DNA of 23,716 bases from Schlegelella_A sp031360885 (GTDB lineage Bacteria; Pseudomonadota; Gammaproteobacteria; Burkholderiales; Burkholderiaceae_C), in the NCBI GenBank assembly GCA_031360885.1, contig JANMCC010000320.1, positions 1-23,716 on the forward strand. The letters are read 5' to 3'. The notes under the pieces were generated by a model. That model had not been told where the DNA came from. It saw only the letters and a list, made by a program, of their open reading frames with translations, and did no database searches. Below, piece by piece: positions 6,697-13,834 of the stretch. The position numbers were made by a program, and so were the translations under genes. Numbering within the stretch: position 1 is the first letter of the stretch; every line of letters starts with the position of its first letter.

Positions 6697-8903
6697 GGAA
6701 TCCGCTCGCTGCATGGCGGGCGGGCATTCGCTGGCCGCTTGCGACGCTTTCGGTCGTCGCGGCGCTGATCGTCGCGCTCGTCGTCTGCGAGGCGCTCGGC
6801 TGGCCATTTCTCGTCGCGCCGGTGCAGCACTGGCTGGCGAAGACGCTGGACCGGCGGGTCGAGTTCAACGACCAAGGCGGCGGCCAGGGCGGGGTGCGCC
6901 TGTCCCTGCTCGGTGGCCTGAGGGTCACGGCGCAGCGCATCGAGATCGGCGCGCCTGCCTGGAGCCAGGAGCCGCACATGCTGCTCGCGCGCGACGCCCG
7001 CTTGCACCTCGGCTATTTCGACCTGTGGCGGGCCTGGCGCGGCGAGCCGCTGCGCATCAAGAACCTCGAGGCGAGCGAACTCGACGGCGTGCTCGAGCGG
7101 CGCGCCGACGGCAGCGCGTCGTGGCAGTTCGGCAAGAGAGCTGCGGCCGCCAGCGCCGACAAGCCGCAGGAGCTGCCGAGGTTCGGCGAGCTGCGCGTCG
7201 GCAGCGGCCACCTGGCCTATCGCGACGAGTTGCTGCCGACCACGGTCGACGCCTACTTCGCGCTCAGCGACGGCAGTGCGCCGGCGGCCGGCGACGCCGC
7301 GAGCGCGGCCTCGGTTCCGGGCGGGATCTTCGTCCGCGCGGGCGGCGCGGCAAGGGGCGCTTCGGCGGCGGCTTCGGCGGTGACGCTGGCCCCCGGGGAA
7401 CGCGGCCTGCGCCTCAACGCCACCGGCAACTACCGCAAGCTGCCGGTCCGGGTGGAGCTGAGCACCGCCGGCGTTCTCGGCCTCCTGGCCGAAGGGAAGG
7501 AGGCGACAGCGCAGCCGCTGCGCCTGCTCGCCAGCGTCGGCCGGGCCGACCTGTCGTTCGAGGGCAGCACCACCGATCCGATGCACTTCGCCGGCCTGCA
7601 GGGCAAGTTCGTCGTCTCCGGCGCCTCGCTCGCGGCGATCGGCGACCCGCTGGGCATCACGCTTCCGACGACGCCGTCAGTCAAGGCGCGCGGCACGCTG
7701 GCCAAGGACGGCGGACTCTGGAACGCCAAGTTCGACGAGGCGACGATCGGCAGCAGCCGGCTTGCCGGCGCCTTCACCTACGAGACGCGGCGCAAGGTGC
7801 CGCTTCTCTCGGGCCGGCTGACCGGCTCGCGCCTCGTGCTTGCCGACCTGGGCCCCGTGGTCGGTGCGCCGGCGAGCGGCGAAGCGCCGGCGAAGGGCTC
7901 GAAGACCGCGTCGGGCGAACGCGTCATCCCCGACCGCAAGTTCGATCTGCCCTCGCTGCGGGCGATGGACGCCAATGTCCTGGTCGACATCGAGATGTTC
8001 GACCCCGGCACGACCATCATCGAGCCCCTGCGCCCGGTGCGGGCGCACCTGTTGCTCGCCGACGGCGTGCTCACCATCGCCGACTTCGACGGCCGGACGG
8101 CGCAGGGCCGGCTGGCCGGCTACTTCCAGCTCGACGGTCGCGGCAGCCAGGCCCTCTGGACGGCGGACCTGCGCGCCCTCGGCGTCGACCTTGCGCACTG
8201 GCTGCGCTTGAAGCGCTCGGCGGGCGGTCCGCCCTACGTGTCGGGCAAGCTCGACGCGCTGGTGCAGGTAAAGGGGGCCGGCCGTTCGACGGCGGAGATT
8301 CTCGCCAGCCTCAACGGCGACATCCGCCTGCACGTGCGCGACGGCACGGTTTCGCACCTGGTGGTCGAGCTGCTGGGCCTCGACATCGCCCAGGCGCTGG
8401 GCCTGAAGCTGACCGCCGACAAGGCGCTGCCGATCCTGTGCAACGTGGTGGATCTCGACGTCGTCAACGGCGTCGCCAAGCCGAAGGTCTTCGTCCTGAA
8501 CACCCCCGACTCGACGATCTTCGTCGACGGAACGGTGTCGCTGCGGACCGAGGCGCTCGACCTGCGCTCGGTCGTGTCGCCCAAGGACTTCAGCCCGCTG
8601 ACGCTGCGCACGCCGATCCTGATCCGCGGCACCCTGGGCGATCCGAAGGTTTCGGTCGAGATGAACCGGCTGGTTGGAAAGGCCGCCGCCGCGACCTTGC
8701 TCGGCCTGCTTTTCACGCCGCTGGCGGCGATCGTGCCATTCGTCGACCCCGGCGCCCGCGATGCGGCGAAGAAGACATCCGAGCAGTGCGCGACCCTCGT
8801 ACCGACGAGCGGCAAGATTCCCGCCGCGACCAAGGTTCCCAGGAACGTGCGGGTGCCGCCGCCGTCCAATGCGGCAGCCAGCGCCGCGAGCGCGGCACGC
8901 TGA
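6693..8903 (+). CDS. AsmA family protein
   Basis: Large inner-membrane-anchored periplasmic protein of 736 aa. AsmA-like proteins are repeating-groove (bridge-like) proteins implicated in phospholipid movement to the outer membrane and in envelope assembly. An N-terminal signal anchor spans about residues 13-34 after a basic start (MRNPLAAWRAGIRW). The body is beta-rich with repeated short 'G.L..' strands. The C-terminal AsmA domain is at about 517-656, including KGAGRSTAEILASLNG and later VDGTVSLRTEALDL and IRGTLGDPKVSVE. A hydrophobic segment LLGLLFTPLAAIVPFV (about 669-684) and an Ala/Pro-rich tail follow. The length is close to other betaproteobacterial AsmA proteins. The ATG overlaps the PPOX stop, so it is probably co-transcribed. 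A hairpin follows the stop. Confidence 0.88.
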   Translation: MRNPLAAWRAGIRWPLATLSVVAALIVALVVCEALGWPFLVAPVQHWLAKTLDRRVEFNDQGGGQGGVRLSLLGGLRVTAQRIEIGAPAWSQEPHMLLARDARLHLGYFDLWRAWRGEPLRIKNLEASELDGVLERRADGSASWQFGKRAAAASADKPQELPRFGELRVGSGHLAYRDELLPTTVDAYFALSDGSAPAAGDAASAASVPGGIFVRAGGAARGASAAASAVTLAPGERGLRLNATGNYRKLPVRVELSTAGVLGLLAEGKEATAQPLRLLASVGRADLSFEGSTTDPMHFAGLQGKFVVSGASLAAIGDPLGITLPTTPSVKARGTLAKDGGLWNAKFDEATIGSSRLAGAFTYETRRKVPLLSGRLTGSRLVLADLGPVVGAPASGEAPAKGSKTASGERVIPDRKFDLPSLRAMDANVLVDIEMFDPGTTIIEPLRPVRAHLLLADGVLTIADFDGRTAQGRLAGYFQLDGRGSQALWTADLRALGVDLAHWLRLKRSAGGPPYVSGKLDALVQVKGAGRSTAEILASLNGDIRLHVRDGTVSHLVVELLGLDIAQALGLKLTADKALPILCNVVDLDVVNGVAKPKVFVLNTPDSTIFVDGTVSLRTEALDLRSVVSPKDFSPLTLRTPILIRGTLGDPKVSVEMNRLVGKAAAATLLGLLFTPLAAIVPFVDPGARDAAKKTSEQCATLVPTSGKIPAATKVPRNVRVPPPSNAAASAASAAR

Positions 8904-8936
8904 GGTCTGCAGGGCTGCAGTAAACGAGGCCGGCCG

Positions 8937-8957
8937 GGTGGGCGCTCGCCGCCCACC
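8937..8957. terminator. Hairpin between convergent asmA and the small charged protein gene
   Basis: Inverted repeat GGTGGGCG / CGCCCACC with a 5-base loop lies in the 59-bp gap between the two convergent stop codons. It is GC-rich with almost no T-tract, so termination may be weak or Rho-assisted. Position rather than perfect form supports the call. Confidence 0.5.
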
Positions 8958-8962
8958 TTGCC

Positions 8963-9199
8963 TCAGCCCGGACGCTTGCCGCTGCTCGGACGGTCTTCGC
9001 CCTTCGAATGCGACTTGCCGATCTCCTCGGCGCGCTTCATGGCTTCGGCCTCGGCCGCCGACCCGGGCGCGGCTTCGTGCGCTGCCGGCTCGACCTTGCC
9101 GGACTCGGCGAACTCGCGCGCCGCCTTGTCGTAGCGGCGACCGGCCTCGTAGTCGCCTTCGCCCTGGACTTCGTCCTTCTTCGCGGGGGTGGATGCCAT
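8963..9199 (-). CDS. Small charged hydrophilic protein, function unknown
   Basis: Protein of 78 aa, rich in Glu, Lys, Ala and Gly, without a membrane segment or Cys. It resembles small proteobacterial hypotheticals that carry a DEVQGEGDYEAGRRYDKAAREF-like segment (here residues 9-30) and a disordered charged tail; such genes often sit beside stress genes, but no function is established. An AAGGAG (9207-9212 on the opposite strand) lies 7 bases ahead of the ATG, a strong translation signal. It lies 45 bp downstream of the transglutaminase-like gene on the same strand, so the two may be co-transcribed. The predicted character is a disordered, soluble, stress-type protein; this is inference from composition. 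Confidence 0.75.
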   Translation of the reverse strand: MASTPAKKDEVQGEGDYEAGRRYDKAAREFAESGKVEPAAHEAAPGSAAEAEAMKRAEEIGKSHSKGEDRPSSGKRPG

Positions 9200-9244
9200 T
9201 GTTTCTCTCCTTGGTGGGACATGCGGGCCGGCAGGGGCGCCGGC

Positions 9245-10078
9245 TCAGGCGGTCGCCCGCTCCTTGACGACTTCGTCGGTGACGACGTCGAAGCGGACCA
9301 GGCTGTTCGGGCCGAAGCACATCGTGATCGGCACGTCGCCGGCGTCGCGGCCGCGCGCCATGACGATGCGGCCGATGCGGCGCCGGTTGTGGCGCGCGTC
9401 GAAGGTGTACCAGCGGTCGCCGAGGAAGGCCTCGAACCAGGCGCTGAAGTCCATCGGCCCGGGCACCACCGGCACGCCGATGTCGCCGAGGTAGCCGGTG
9501 GTGTAGCGCGCCGGGATGTTCATGCAGCGGCAGAGCGTGATCGCGAGGTGCGTGAAGTCGCGGCACACGCCCTCCTGCTCGCGAAAGCCGTCGAGCGCGG
9601 TACGGGTCGGGCGCGCCGACTTGTAGTTGAACTTCAGGTGCGAATGGACGAAGTCGCAGATCGCCTGCACCCTGGCCGTGCCGGGCGCGACGCCGCCGAA
9701 GCGGTTCCAGGCGAAGGAGAGCAGCTCGCTGTCGACCTCGCAATAGCGGCTCGGCAGCAGGAACTGCAGGGTCGAGGCGGGCAGCTCGGTCGGGTCGTGC
9801 TGGCGCGCATCCGGGTTGAACTCGTCGAGCTCGCCGGAGTCGCGGATCAGCGCGTCGTTGGTCAGCCGCACCGAGCTCATGCCCACGGGCACGTTGACCC
9901 GACCGCAGTGGTTGCCGAAGCTGTCGATGTATTCCTCCGGCTGCAGGCCGCCGCTCACCAGGAGGTTCTCCGGGGCGACGAGGTCGTCGCGCCGCGAAGG
10001 ATGCACGCGCAGGAGGTAGATGAGCGCCATCGGCGTGGCGACGGACAGTTCGATGTCGAATCCGATCCTGATCAGCAT
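9245..10078 (-). CDS. Transglutaminase-like family protein
   Basis: Predicted cytoplasmic protein of 277 aa with an N-terminal bacterial transglutaminase-associated beta domain (about 1-95) and a transglutaminase/papain-like core (about 140-232). The nucleophile region is EQEGVCRDFTHLAITLC (C172), followed by NIPARYTTGYLGD. The usual catalytic His of the H-A-W-x-E motif is Ser here (DFSAWFEAFL, S212), while the Asp of the triad is present in YTFDARHN (D227). From memory this Ser is shared by a subfamily with the same DFSAWFE...FDARHN block, so it is not a random loss. Bacterial members may be peptidases, amidases or cross-linkers. The start MLIRIGF at 10078 fits the family, with GGAG 8 bases upstream; longer in-frame extensions overlap the opposite-strand gene. 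No signal peptide is seen. Confidence 0.87.
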   Translation of the reverse strand: MLIRIGFDIELSVATPMALIYLLRVHPSRRDDLVAPENLLVSGGLQPEEYIDSFGNHCGRVNVPVGMSSVRLTNDALIRDSGELDEFNPDARQHDPTELPASTLQFLLPSRYCEVDSELLSFAWNRFGGVAPGTARVQAICDFVHSHLKFNYKSARPTRTALDGFREQEGVCRDFTHLAITLCRCMNIPARYTTGYLGDIGVPVVPGPMDFSAWFEAFLGDRWYTFDARHNRRRIGRIVMARGRDAGDVPITMCFGPNSLVRFDVVTDEVVKERATA

Positions 10079-10279
10079 GGAAAAAGCTCCGGCCACGGCC
10101 TCCTGACCGCCCGGGAAATTTGCCATGCGGCCCGCGCGCGCTCCATGCGACGGCGACGGAGCGCCATGTAGGAAATGTCCGCGGTTCGTCCCGAGTAGGC
10201 GACGTCCGACGCGCGTCGGCGGGATCCGCCGCTTCGCCGCGCCGGGCCGCTTGCGTAAGGTCCGTTCCAGGAGACCTTC
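10079..10279. other. Divergent intergenic region with a 14-bp palindrome
   Basis: This 201-bp stretch separates the transglutaminase-like gene (minus) from the small-protein genes (plus), so promoters for both must lie here or nearby. I see no convincing -35/-10 pair. It contains the perfect palindrome CCGACGCGCGTCGG (10206-10219), overlapped by a hairpin CGGCGG-GAT-CCGCCG (10217-10231). These may be an operator or leader structure. The assignment is tentative. Confidence 0.5.
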
Positions 10280-10489
10280 ATGTCCACGCTTACCGACCGG
10301 ATCGACCATTTCGTGCGCTGGTTCTTCAACGTCTCGCCGACGTCGACGCCGCCCGAGGCCGCTCCGCAGCGACGTCGCGCGGCGACAACCAAGCGGGCGT
10401 CGCGGCCGGCCAGTCCCAGGGAGCGGCGAGAGCCGCGCAACGGTCGCAGGGCCACGACCCCGCACCCAGGAAGGAAGGAGAACACATGA
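10280..10489 (+). CDS. Small Arg-rich protein, function unknown
   Basis: Unrecognised protein of 69 aa. The first 18 residues (MSTLTDRIDHFVRWFFNV) can form an amphipathic helix with an aromatic face. The remaining two thirds is Pro/Arg/Ala-rich, strongly basic and probably disordered. AGGAG at 10269-10273 lies 6 bases before the ATG, a strong Shine-Dalgarno. The stop overlaps the next ATG (ATGA at 10486-10489). Those two features make it likely to be translated despite the biased composition. The basic tail could bind nucleic acid or membrane phosphates; this is a guess. It could also act mainly as a leader ORF for the next gene. Confidence 0.6.
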   Translation: MSTLTDRIDHFVRWFFNVSPTSTPPEAAPQRRRAATTKRASRPASPRERREPRNGRRATTPHPGRKENT

Positions 10490-10770
10490 GCTCGCTCGAT
10501 CTGCAGAGGCCGTTCGTGCGGCATGGCGTTATCGGCAGCGCCGTGCTGATCGGGGTCGTCCTGCTGGCGGTGTTCTACTCGGTCGTCGCCGGCGCGGTGG
10601 ACCGGGCCAAGACGCAGCGCCGCGCCGCGATCCAGCTCGAGACGGCGGCTCGGGCTGCCGAAGACGCGCGCTTCGTTGCCCGGCCGGTCCTCGCCGTGCA
10701 GACCCAGCAGGCCCGCATGCAACAGCGCTATGCGCCGCGCACCGTGGCCTACATCCGATCGGTGAATTGA
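10486..10770 (+). CDS. Small single-pass membrane protein, function unknown
   Basis: Unrecognised 94-aa protein with one clear membrane helix at about residues 14-36 (GVIGSAVLIGVVLLAVFYSV core), basic residues before it and DRAKTQRR after it. A soluble Ala/Gln/Arg-rich segment follows and could form a helix (about 37-70). There are no Cys residues or signal peptidase site. AAGGAAGGAG lies 5 bases ahead of the ATG, and the gene overlaps the stop of the 69-aa gene, so translation is well supported. It lies 83 bp before the first pqiA gene on the same strand and may belong with the envelope module, but a hairpin in between leaves this open. Confidence 0.72.
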   Translation: MSSLDLQRPFVRHGVIGSAVLIGVVLLAVFYSVVAGAVDRAKTQRRAAIQLETAARAAEDARFVARPVLAVQTQQARMQQRYAPRTVAYIRSVN

Positions 10771-10782
10771 CCGTCCTGCCCC

Positions 10783-10809
10783 GCCGCGAGGAGCACGCCT
10801 CCCCGCGGC
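10783..10809 (+). terminator. Hairpin between the small membrane protein and pqiA
   Basis: GCCGCG and GGAG pair with CTCC and CGCGGC around a 5-base loop, with a single A/C mismatch in the stem. There is no U-tract, so this may be an attenuator, an RNA processing structure or a weak terminator separating the small-protein pair from the pqi genes. Confidence 0.35.
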
Positions 10810-10853
10810 CGTGATAATCGCCGCCAGTCGCGCCGGGTGCGCGCGGAGTCGGG

Positions 10854-11456
10854 ATGAGCCGTGAACAGGGTTCGCTGGTGGTATGCGAGCAGTGCGCAAT
10901 GGCGCACCGCTGGCGCCCGCTCGGCCACGGCTCGATCGCCCGTTGCGTGCGCTGCGAGGCCGTCCTCGGCCGCGGCCACCGCCTGTCGCTGACGACCATC
11001 CTGGCGTTGACGATCACCGCAAGCATCGTCTTCCTGATCGGCATCAGCACCGATGTCCTCCTGCTCGAGCTGCGCGGCGTTGCCACGGCAACGACCCTGC
11101 CGGGGGCGATTTCCGCGAGCTGGGACGAGGGCCAGGAGATCGTCGCCGTGGCCAGCGCGATCACGGCGCTGATCGCGCCGGCGCTGTTCCTCGCCTTGCG
11201 CCTCTACGTGCTGGTGCCGCTGGCCGCCGGCAAGGTGCCGCGCGGCTTCGCCACCTGCGTGCGCGTGCTCCACCAGGCCGGGCGCTGGAACATGATCGAG
11301 GTCTTCACGATCGGCGCGCTGCTGTCGCTGGTTCGCCTCGCGGGCCTTGCCGACGCCGTGCCCGGACCGGGGCTGTTCGCCCTCGGCGGGGTGATGGTGC
11401 TGTTCGCCGCGATCGAGTCGGCCGGCCTCAAGCACCTGTGGTGGCACGTGCAATGA
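10854..11456 (+). CDS. pqiA: Paraquat-inducible protein A, first single-domain half
   Basis: Inner-membrane protein of 200 aa matching one PqiA domain. A Cys4 zinc-ribbon-like element (C11, C14, C31, C34; CEQC...CVRC) is followed by four hydrophobic segments (about 46-66, 97-120, 143-162, 170-188). PqiA works with PqiB and PqiC to build a phospholipid path between inner and outer membranes. In E. coli PqiA is one protein of about 417 aa with two such domains; here the domains are separate genes. GGAG lies 5 bases before the ATG. The stop overlaps the second pqiA gene by 4 bp (ATGA), consistent with equal co-production of the two halves. Confidence 0.88.
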   Translation: MSREQGSLVVCEQCAMAHRWRPLGHGSIARCVRCEAVLGRGHRLSLTTILALTITASIVFLIGISTDVLLLELRGVATATTLPGAISASWDEGQEIVAVASAITALIAPALFLALRLYVLVPLAAGKVPRGFATCVRVLHQAGRWNMIEVFTIGALLSLVRLAGLADAVPGPGLFALGGVMVLFAAIESAGLKHLWWHVQ

Positions 11457-12178
11457 GCGCCGCCAGCGGCGTGGCCTGCGACGATCCGTTCCGGCCGCCG
11501 GTGCTCGGCTGCGAGAGCTGCGGCCTGACCTCGGCGAACGCGCTCGCCGACGCCGTCGAGCGGCCCGGCGACGCACCCCGGCTGCAGAAGTGCCCGCGCT
11601 GCGGCCACGTGCTCCACGCCAGGAAGCCGTTGAGCCTGCAGCGCACCTGGGCCTCGACGATCGCGGCCGCGGTGCTCTATGTGCCAGCCAACGTGCTGCC
11701 GATCATGACCACCGTCTCGGCGCTGCAGCACGACGATCACACCCTGCTCGGCGGCATCCGCGAGCTCTGGATCGACGGCTCCTGGGGCCTCTCGATCATC
11801 GTCTTCATCGCCAGCATCGCCGTGCCCGTGCTCAAGATCGGCGCCCTGGCGCTGCTCGCCTGGAGCACGCAGTACGCGTCCGCCTGGCGCCGGCTCGACC
11901 GGGCGAGGCTGTACCGGCTGATCGAGGCGGTGGGGCACTGGTCGATGCTCGACGTCTACGTCGTCGTCCTGCTCGCGGCGACGATCCGCTACGGCTCGCT
12001 CGCCAGCGTGCAGGCCGGGCCGGGCCTGCTCGCATTCGCCGCGGTCGTCGTGCTGACGATGCTCGCGACCTATGCCTTCGACCCGAAGCTGATCTGGGAC
12101 GATCCCCGGCCTGCCGCCCGGCGCGGGTCGACGCCGCCGAACACAGGAGTTGCCGAACATGCCGGACGATCCGCCTGA
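11453..12178 (+). CDS. pqiA: Paraquat-inducible protein A, second single-domain half
   Basis: Inner-membrane protein of 241 aa with a second PqiA domain. A zinc-ribbon-like Cys4 (C20, C23, C47, C50) precedes about four membrane segments that begin after RKPLSLQRTWA. Typical PqiA/YebS features are YVPANVLPIMTT after the first helix, the central VPVLKIGAL, and GHWSMLDVYVVVLL. Homologues supply the inner-membrane platform for the PqiB needle. The polar C-terminal tail (after residue about 212) is short and disordered. The start overlaps the first half (ATGA) and the 3' end overlaps pqiB by 20 bp, so all are probably one transcript. Its partner is most likely the preceding half, together reconstituting a two-domain PqiA. 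Confidence 0.9.
   Translation: MSAASGVACDDPFRPPVLGCESCGLTSANALADAVERPGDAPRLQKCPRCGHVLHARKPLSLQRTWASTIAAAVLYVPANVLPIMTTVSALQHDDHTLLGGIRELWIDGSWGLSIIVFIASIAVPVLKIGALALLAWSTQYASAWRRLDRARLYRLIEAVGHWSMLDVYVVVLLAATIRYGSLASVQAGPGLLAFAAVVVLTMLATYAFDPKLIWDDPRPAARRGSTPPNTGVAEHAGRSA
12145..12149 (+). promoter_or_regulatory. Shine-Dalgarno AGGAG deciding the pqiB start
   Basis: AGGAG lies 9 bases before the ATG at 12159 and directly abuts an in-frame TTG at 12150. The spacing favours the ATG as start and excludes the TTG. Confidence 0.7.
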
Positions 12179-13814
12179 CCCGGCGCAGCCGGCGGCCGAG
12201 GCCCTGCCGGAGCCGCGGGTCGTCCAGGCGCGGCGCTGGAACGTCTCGCTGGTCTGGCTGCTGCCGGCGGTCGCGGTCGCGATCGGCGCCTCGCTGCTCG
12301 TGCGCAACGTCTTCCTGACCGGCCCCCGCATCGACATCGAGTTCGCTTCCGCCGAGGGCGTGGAGCCCGGCAAGACCGAGGTTCGCTACAAGGAAGTGGT
12401 GATCGGCAAGGTGCGGACGGTGTCGCTGCGCGACGACCGCAAGGGTGTCGTCGTCGGCGTCCAGCTCGACCGTTCCGCGGCCGGCATGGCGGTCCAGGAC
12501 ACGAGCTTCTGGGTGGTCCGGCCGCGCATCGGCATCGGCGGCGTCACCGGCCTCGGCACGCTGCTTTCGGGCGCCTACATCGGCACCGATGCCGGCGTGT
12601 CGACCAACGCGCGCAGCGAGTTCAAGGGCCTGGAGGCGCCGCCGTTCGTGCTGCGCGGCGAGCCGGGCGCGATCTTCGTGCTCCGTTCCTATGACCTCGG
12701 CTCGCTCGACTTCGGCTCGCCGGTCTTCTACCGCCGCACCAACGTCGGCCGGGTGGTCGGCTACACGCTCGACGCCGAGCGCGACGAGCTCTCGGTGCGC
12801 ATCTTCATCGAGGCGCCGTATCAGAAGCTGGTCGGCCAGGACACGCGGTTCTGGAACGCCAGCGGCGTCGACCTCACGGTCAACGCCAGCGGCCTCACCC
12901 TCAACACCCAGACCCTCGCCTCGGTGCTGGCGGGCGGGCTGGCGTTCGAGAATCCGCCCGGTCCGCGCAAGCCCGTGCCGGCGAACGCGGTGTTCACCCT
13001 CTACAACGATCGCCCCGCGGCGATGGCGCCGCCGGACGGCCTGCCGGTGCGGGTGCGGATGGTGTTCGACTCGTCCGTGCGCGGGCTGGCCGAAGGCGCG
13101 GCGATCGACCTGTTCGGCCTCGAGATCGGCAAGGTCACGTCGATCGCGCTGCAGTACGACCCGGCGCGCAAGCGCTTCCCGGTCGAGGTCTTCGCCGACG
13201 TCTATCCGCAGCGCCTGGGCGTCGTCCGCACCGCGCTGCTGCAGGCGGCGCCGGCGCGGGCCGCGGCCGATACCGGCGACGCCGCGGCGCTGCAGCAGCT
13301 CGTCGCCAACGGCATCCGCGCCCAGCTTCGCACCGGCAACCTCCTGACCGGGCAGCTCTACGTCGCCCTCGACTTCATCGGCAAGGATCCGGCGCGGGCG
13401 TCGCTGGCTGATGGCACGCTGAACCTGCCGACGGCGCGCGGCACGCTGAGCGAGATCCAGCCGCAGATCGCCGAGATCGTCGAGAAGGTGAGCAAGATTC
13501 CGTTCGACGAGATCGGCAAGGACCTGCGCTCGACCCTCGCCGGCGCGAACGCGGCGATCGGCCGGCTCACGCCCGAAGCGCAGAAGGCGATGGCCGAGGT
13601 GCAGAAGACCCTGGCGCGGGCCCAGGCCTCGCTCGACAACCTCGACCGCAACGTCACCGACCCGGGTGCACCGGTGCAGCAGAACCTGCAGGAGACCCTG
13701 CTCGAGCTGCAGCGCACGGCGCGTTCGCTGCGCGTGCTGTCCGACTACCTGCAGCAGCATCCGGAATCGCTGCTGCGCGGCAAGCCGGCCGACGCCCCCG
13801 TTCCGCAACGCTGA
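12159..13814 (+). CDS. pqiB: Paraquat-inducible protein B, MCE-domain lipid transport protein
   Basis: Periplasmic MCE protein of 551 aa anchored by one N-terminal helix (about 30-52). E. coli PqiB (546 aa) forms a hexameric needle bridging the periplasm for lipid passage. Three MCE domains are visible: about 56-146 (with EGVEPGKTEVRYKEVVIGKV), about 170-270 (with GSPVFYRRTNVGRVVGY) and about 300-410 (with GAAIDLFGLEIGKV). A long C-terminal helical/coiled-coil part follows (about 425-540), with IAEIVEKVSKIPFDEIGKDL and EVQKTLARAQASLDNLDRNV. This matches PqiB rather than the single-domain MlaD. It overlaps pqiA by 20 bp and precedes the lipoprotein gene by 20 bp, so the operon is tight. Confidence 0.93.
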   Translation: MPDDPPDPAQPAAEALPEPRVVQARRWNVSLVWLLPAVAVAIGASLLVRNVFLTGPRIDIEFASAEGVEPGKTEVRYKEVVIGKVRTVSLRDDRKGVVVGVQLDRSAAGMAVQDTSFWVVRPRIGIGGVTGLGTLLSGAYIGTDAGVSTNARSEFKGLEAPPFVLRGEPGAIFVLRSYDLGSLDFGSPVFYRRTNVGRVVGYTLDAERDELSVRIFIEAPYQKLVGQDTRFWNASGVDLTVNASGLTLNTQTLASVLAGGLAFENPPGPRKPVPANAVFTLYNDRPAAMAPPDGLPVRVRMVFDSSVRGLAEGAAIDLFGLEIGKVTSIALQYDPARKRFPVEVFADVYPQRLGVVRTALLQAAPARAAADTGDAAALQQLVANGIRAQLRTGNLLTGQLYVALDFIGKDPARASLADGTLNLPTARGTLSEIQPQIAEIVEKVSKIPFDEIGKDLRSTLAGANAAIGRLTPEAQKAMAEVQKTLARAQASLDNLDRNVTDPGAPVQQNLQETLLELQRTARSLRVLSDYLQQHPESLLRGKPADAPVPQR

Positions 13815-13834
13815 GCGCCACGACAGGCCCCACC

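Noticed and set aside
8907..8920. Two CTGCAG copies after the asmA stop
   Set aside because: Short restriction-site-like repeats of six bases are expected by chance in this composition.
9227..9244. GCCGGC / GCCGGC hairpin after the transglutaminase stop
   Set aside because: Each arm is itself palindromic and common in GC-rich DNA; there is no T-tract, and the gap to the next gene suggests read-through.
7677..9743. Minus-strand open frame of 688 codons across the asmA 3' end and the transglutaminase gene
   Set aside because: It crosses several well-supported genes in other frames and has no recognisable domain.
10079..10465. N-terminal extension of the transglutaminase-like protein
   Set aside because: The frame is open, but the added residues are low-complexity, overlap the oppositely oriented small gene, and homologues start at MLIRIGF with a Shine-Dalgarno in place.
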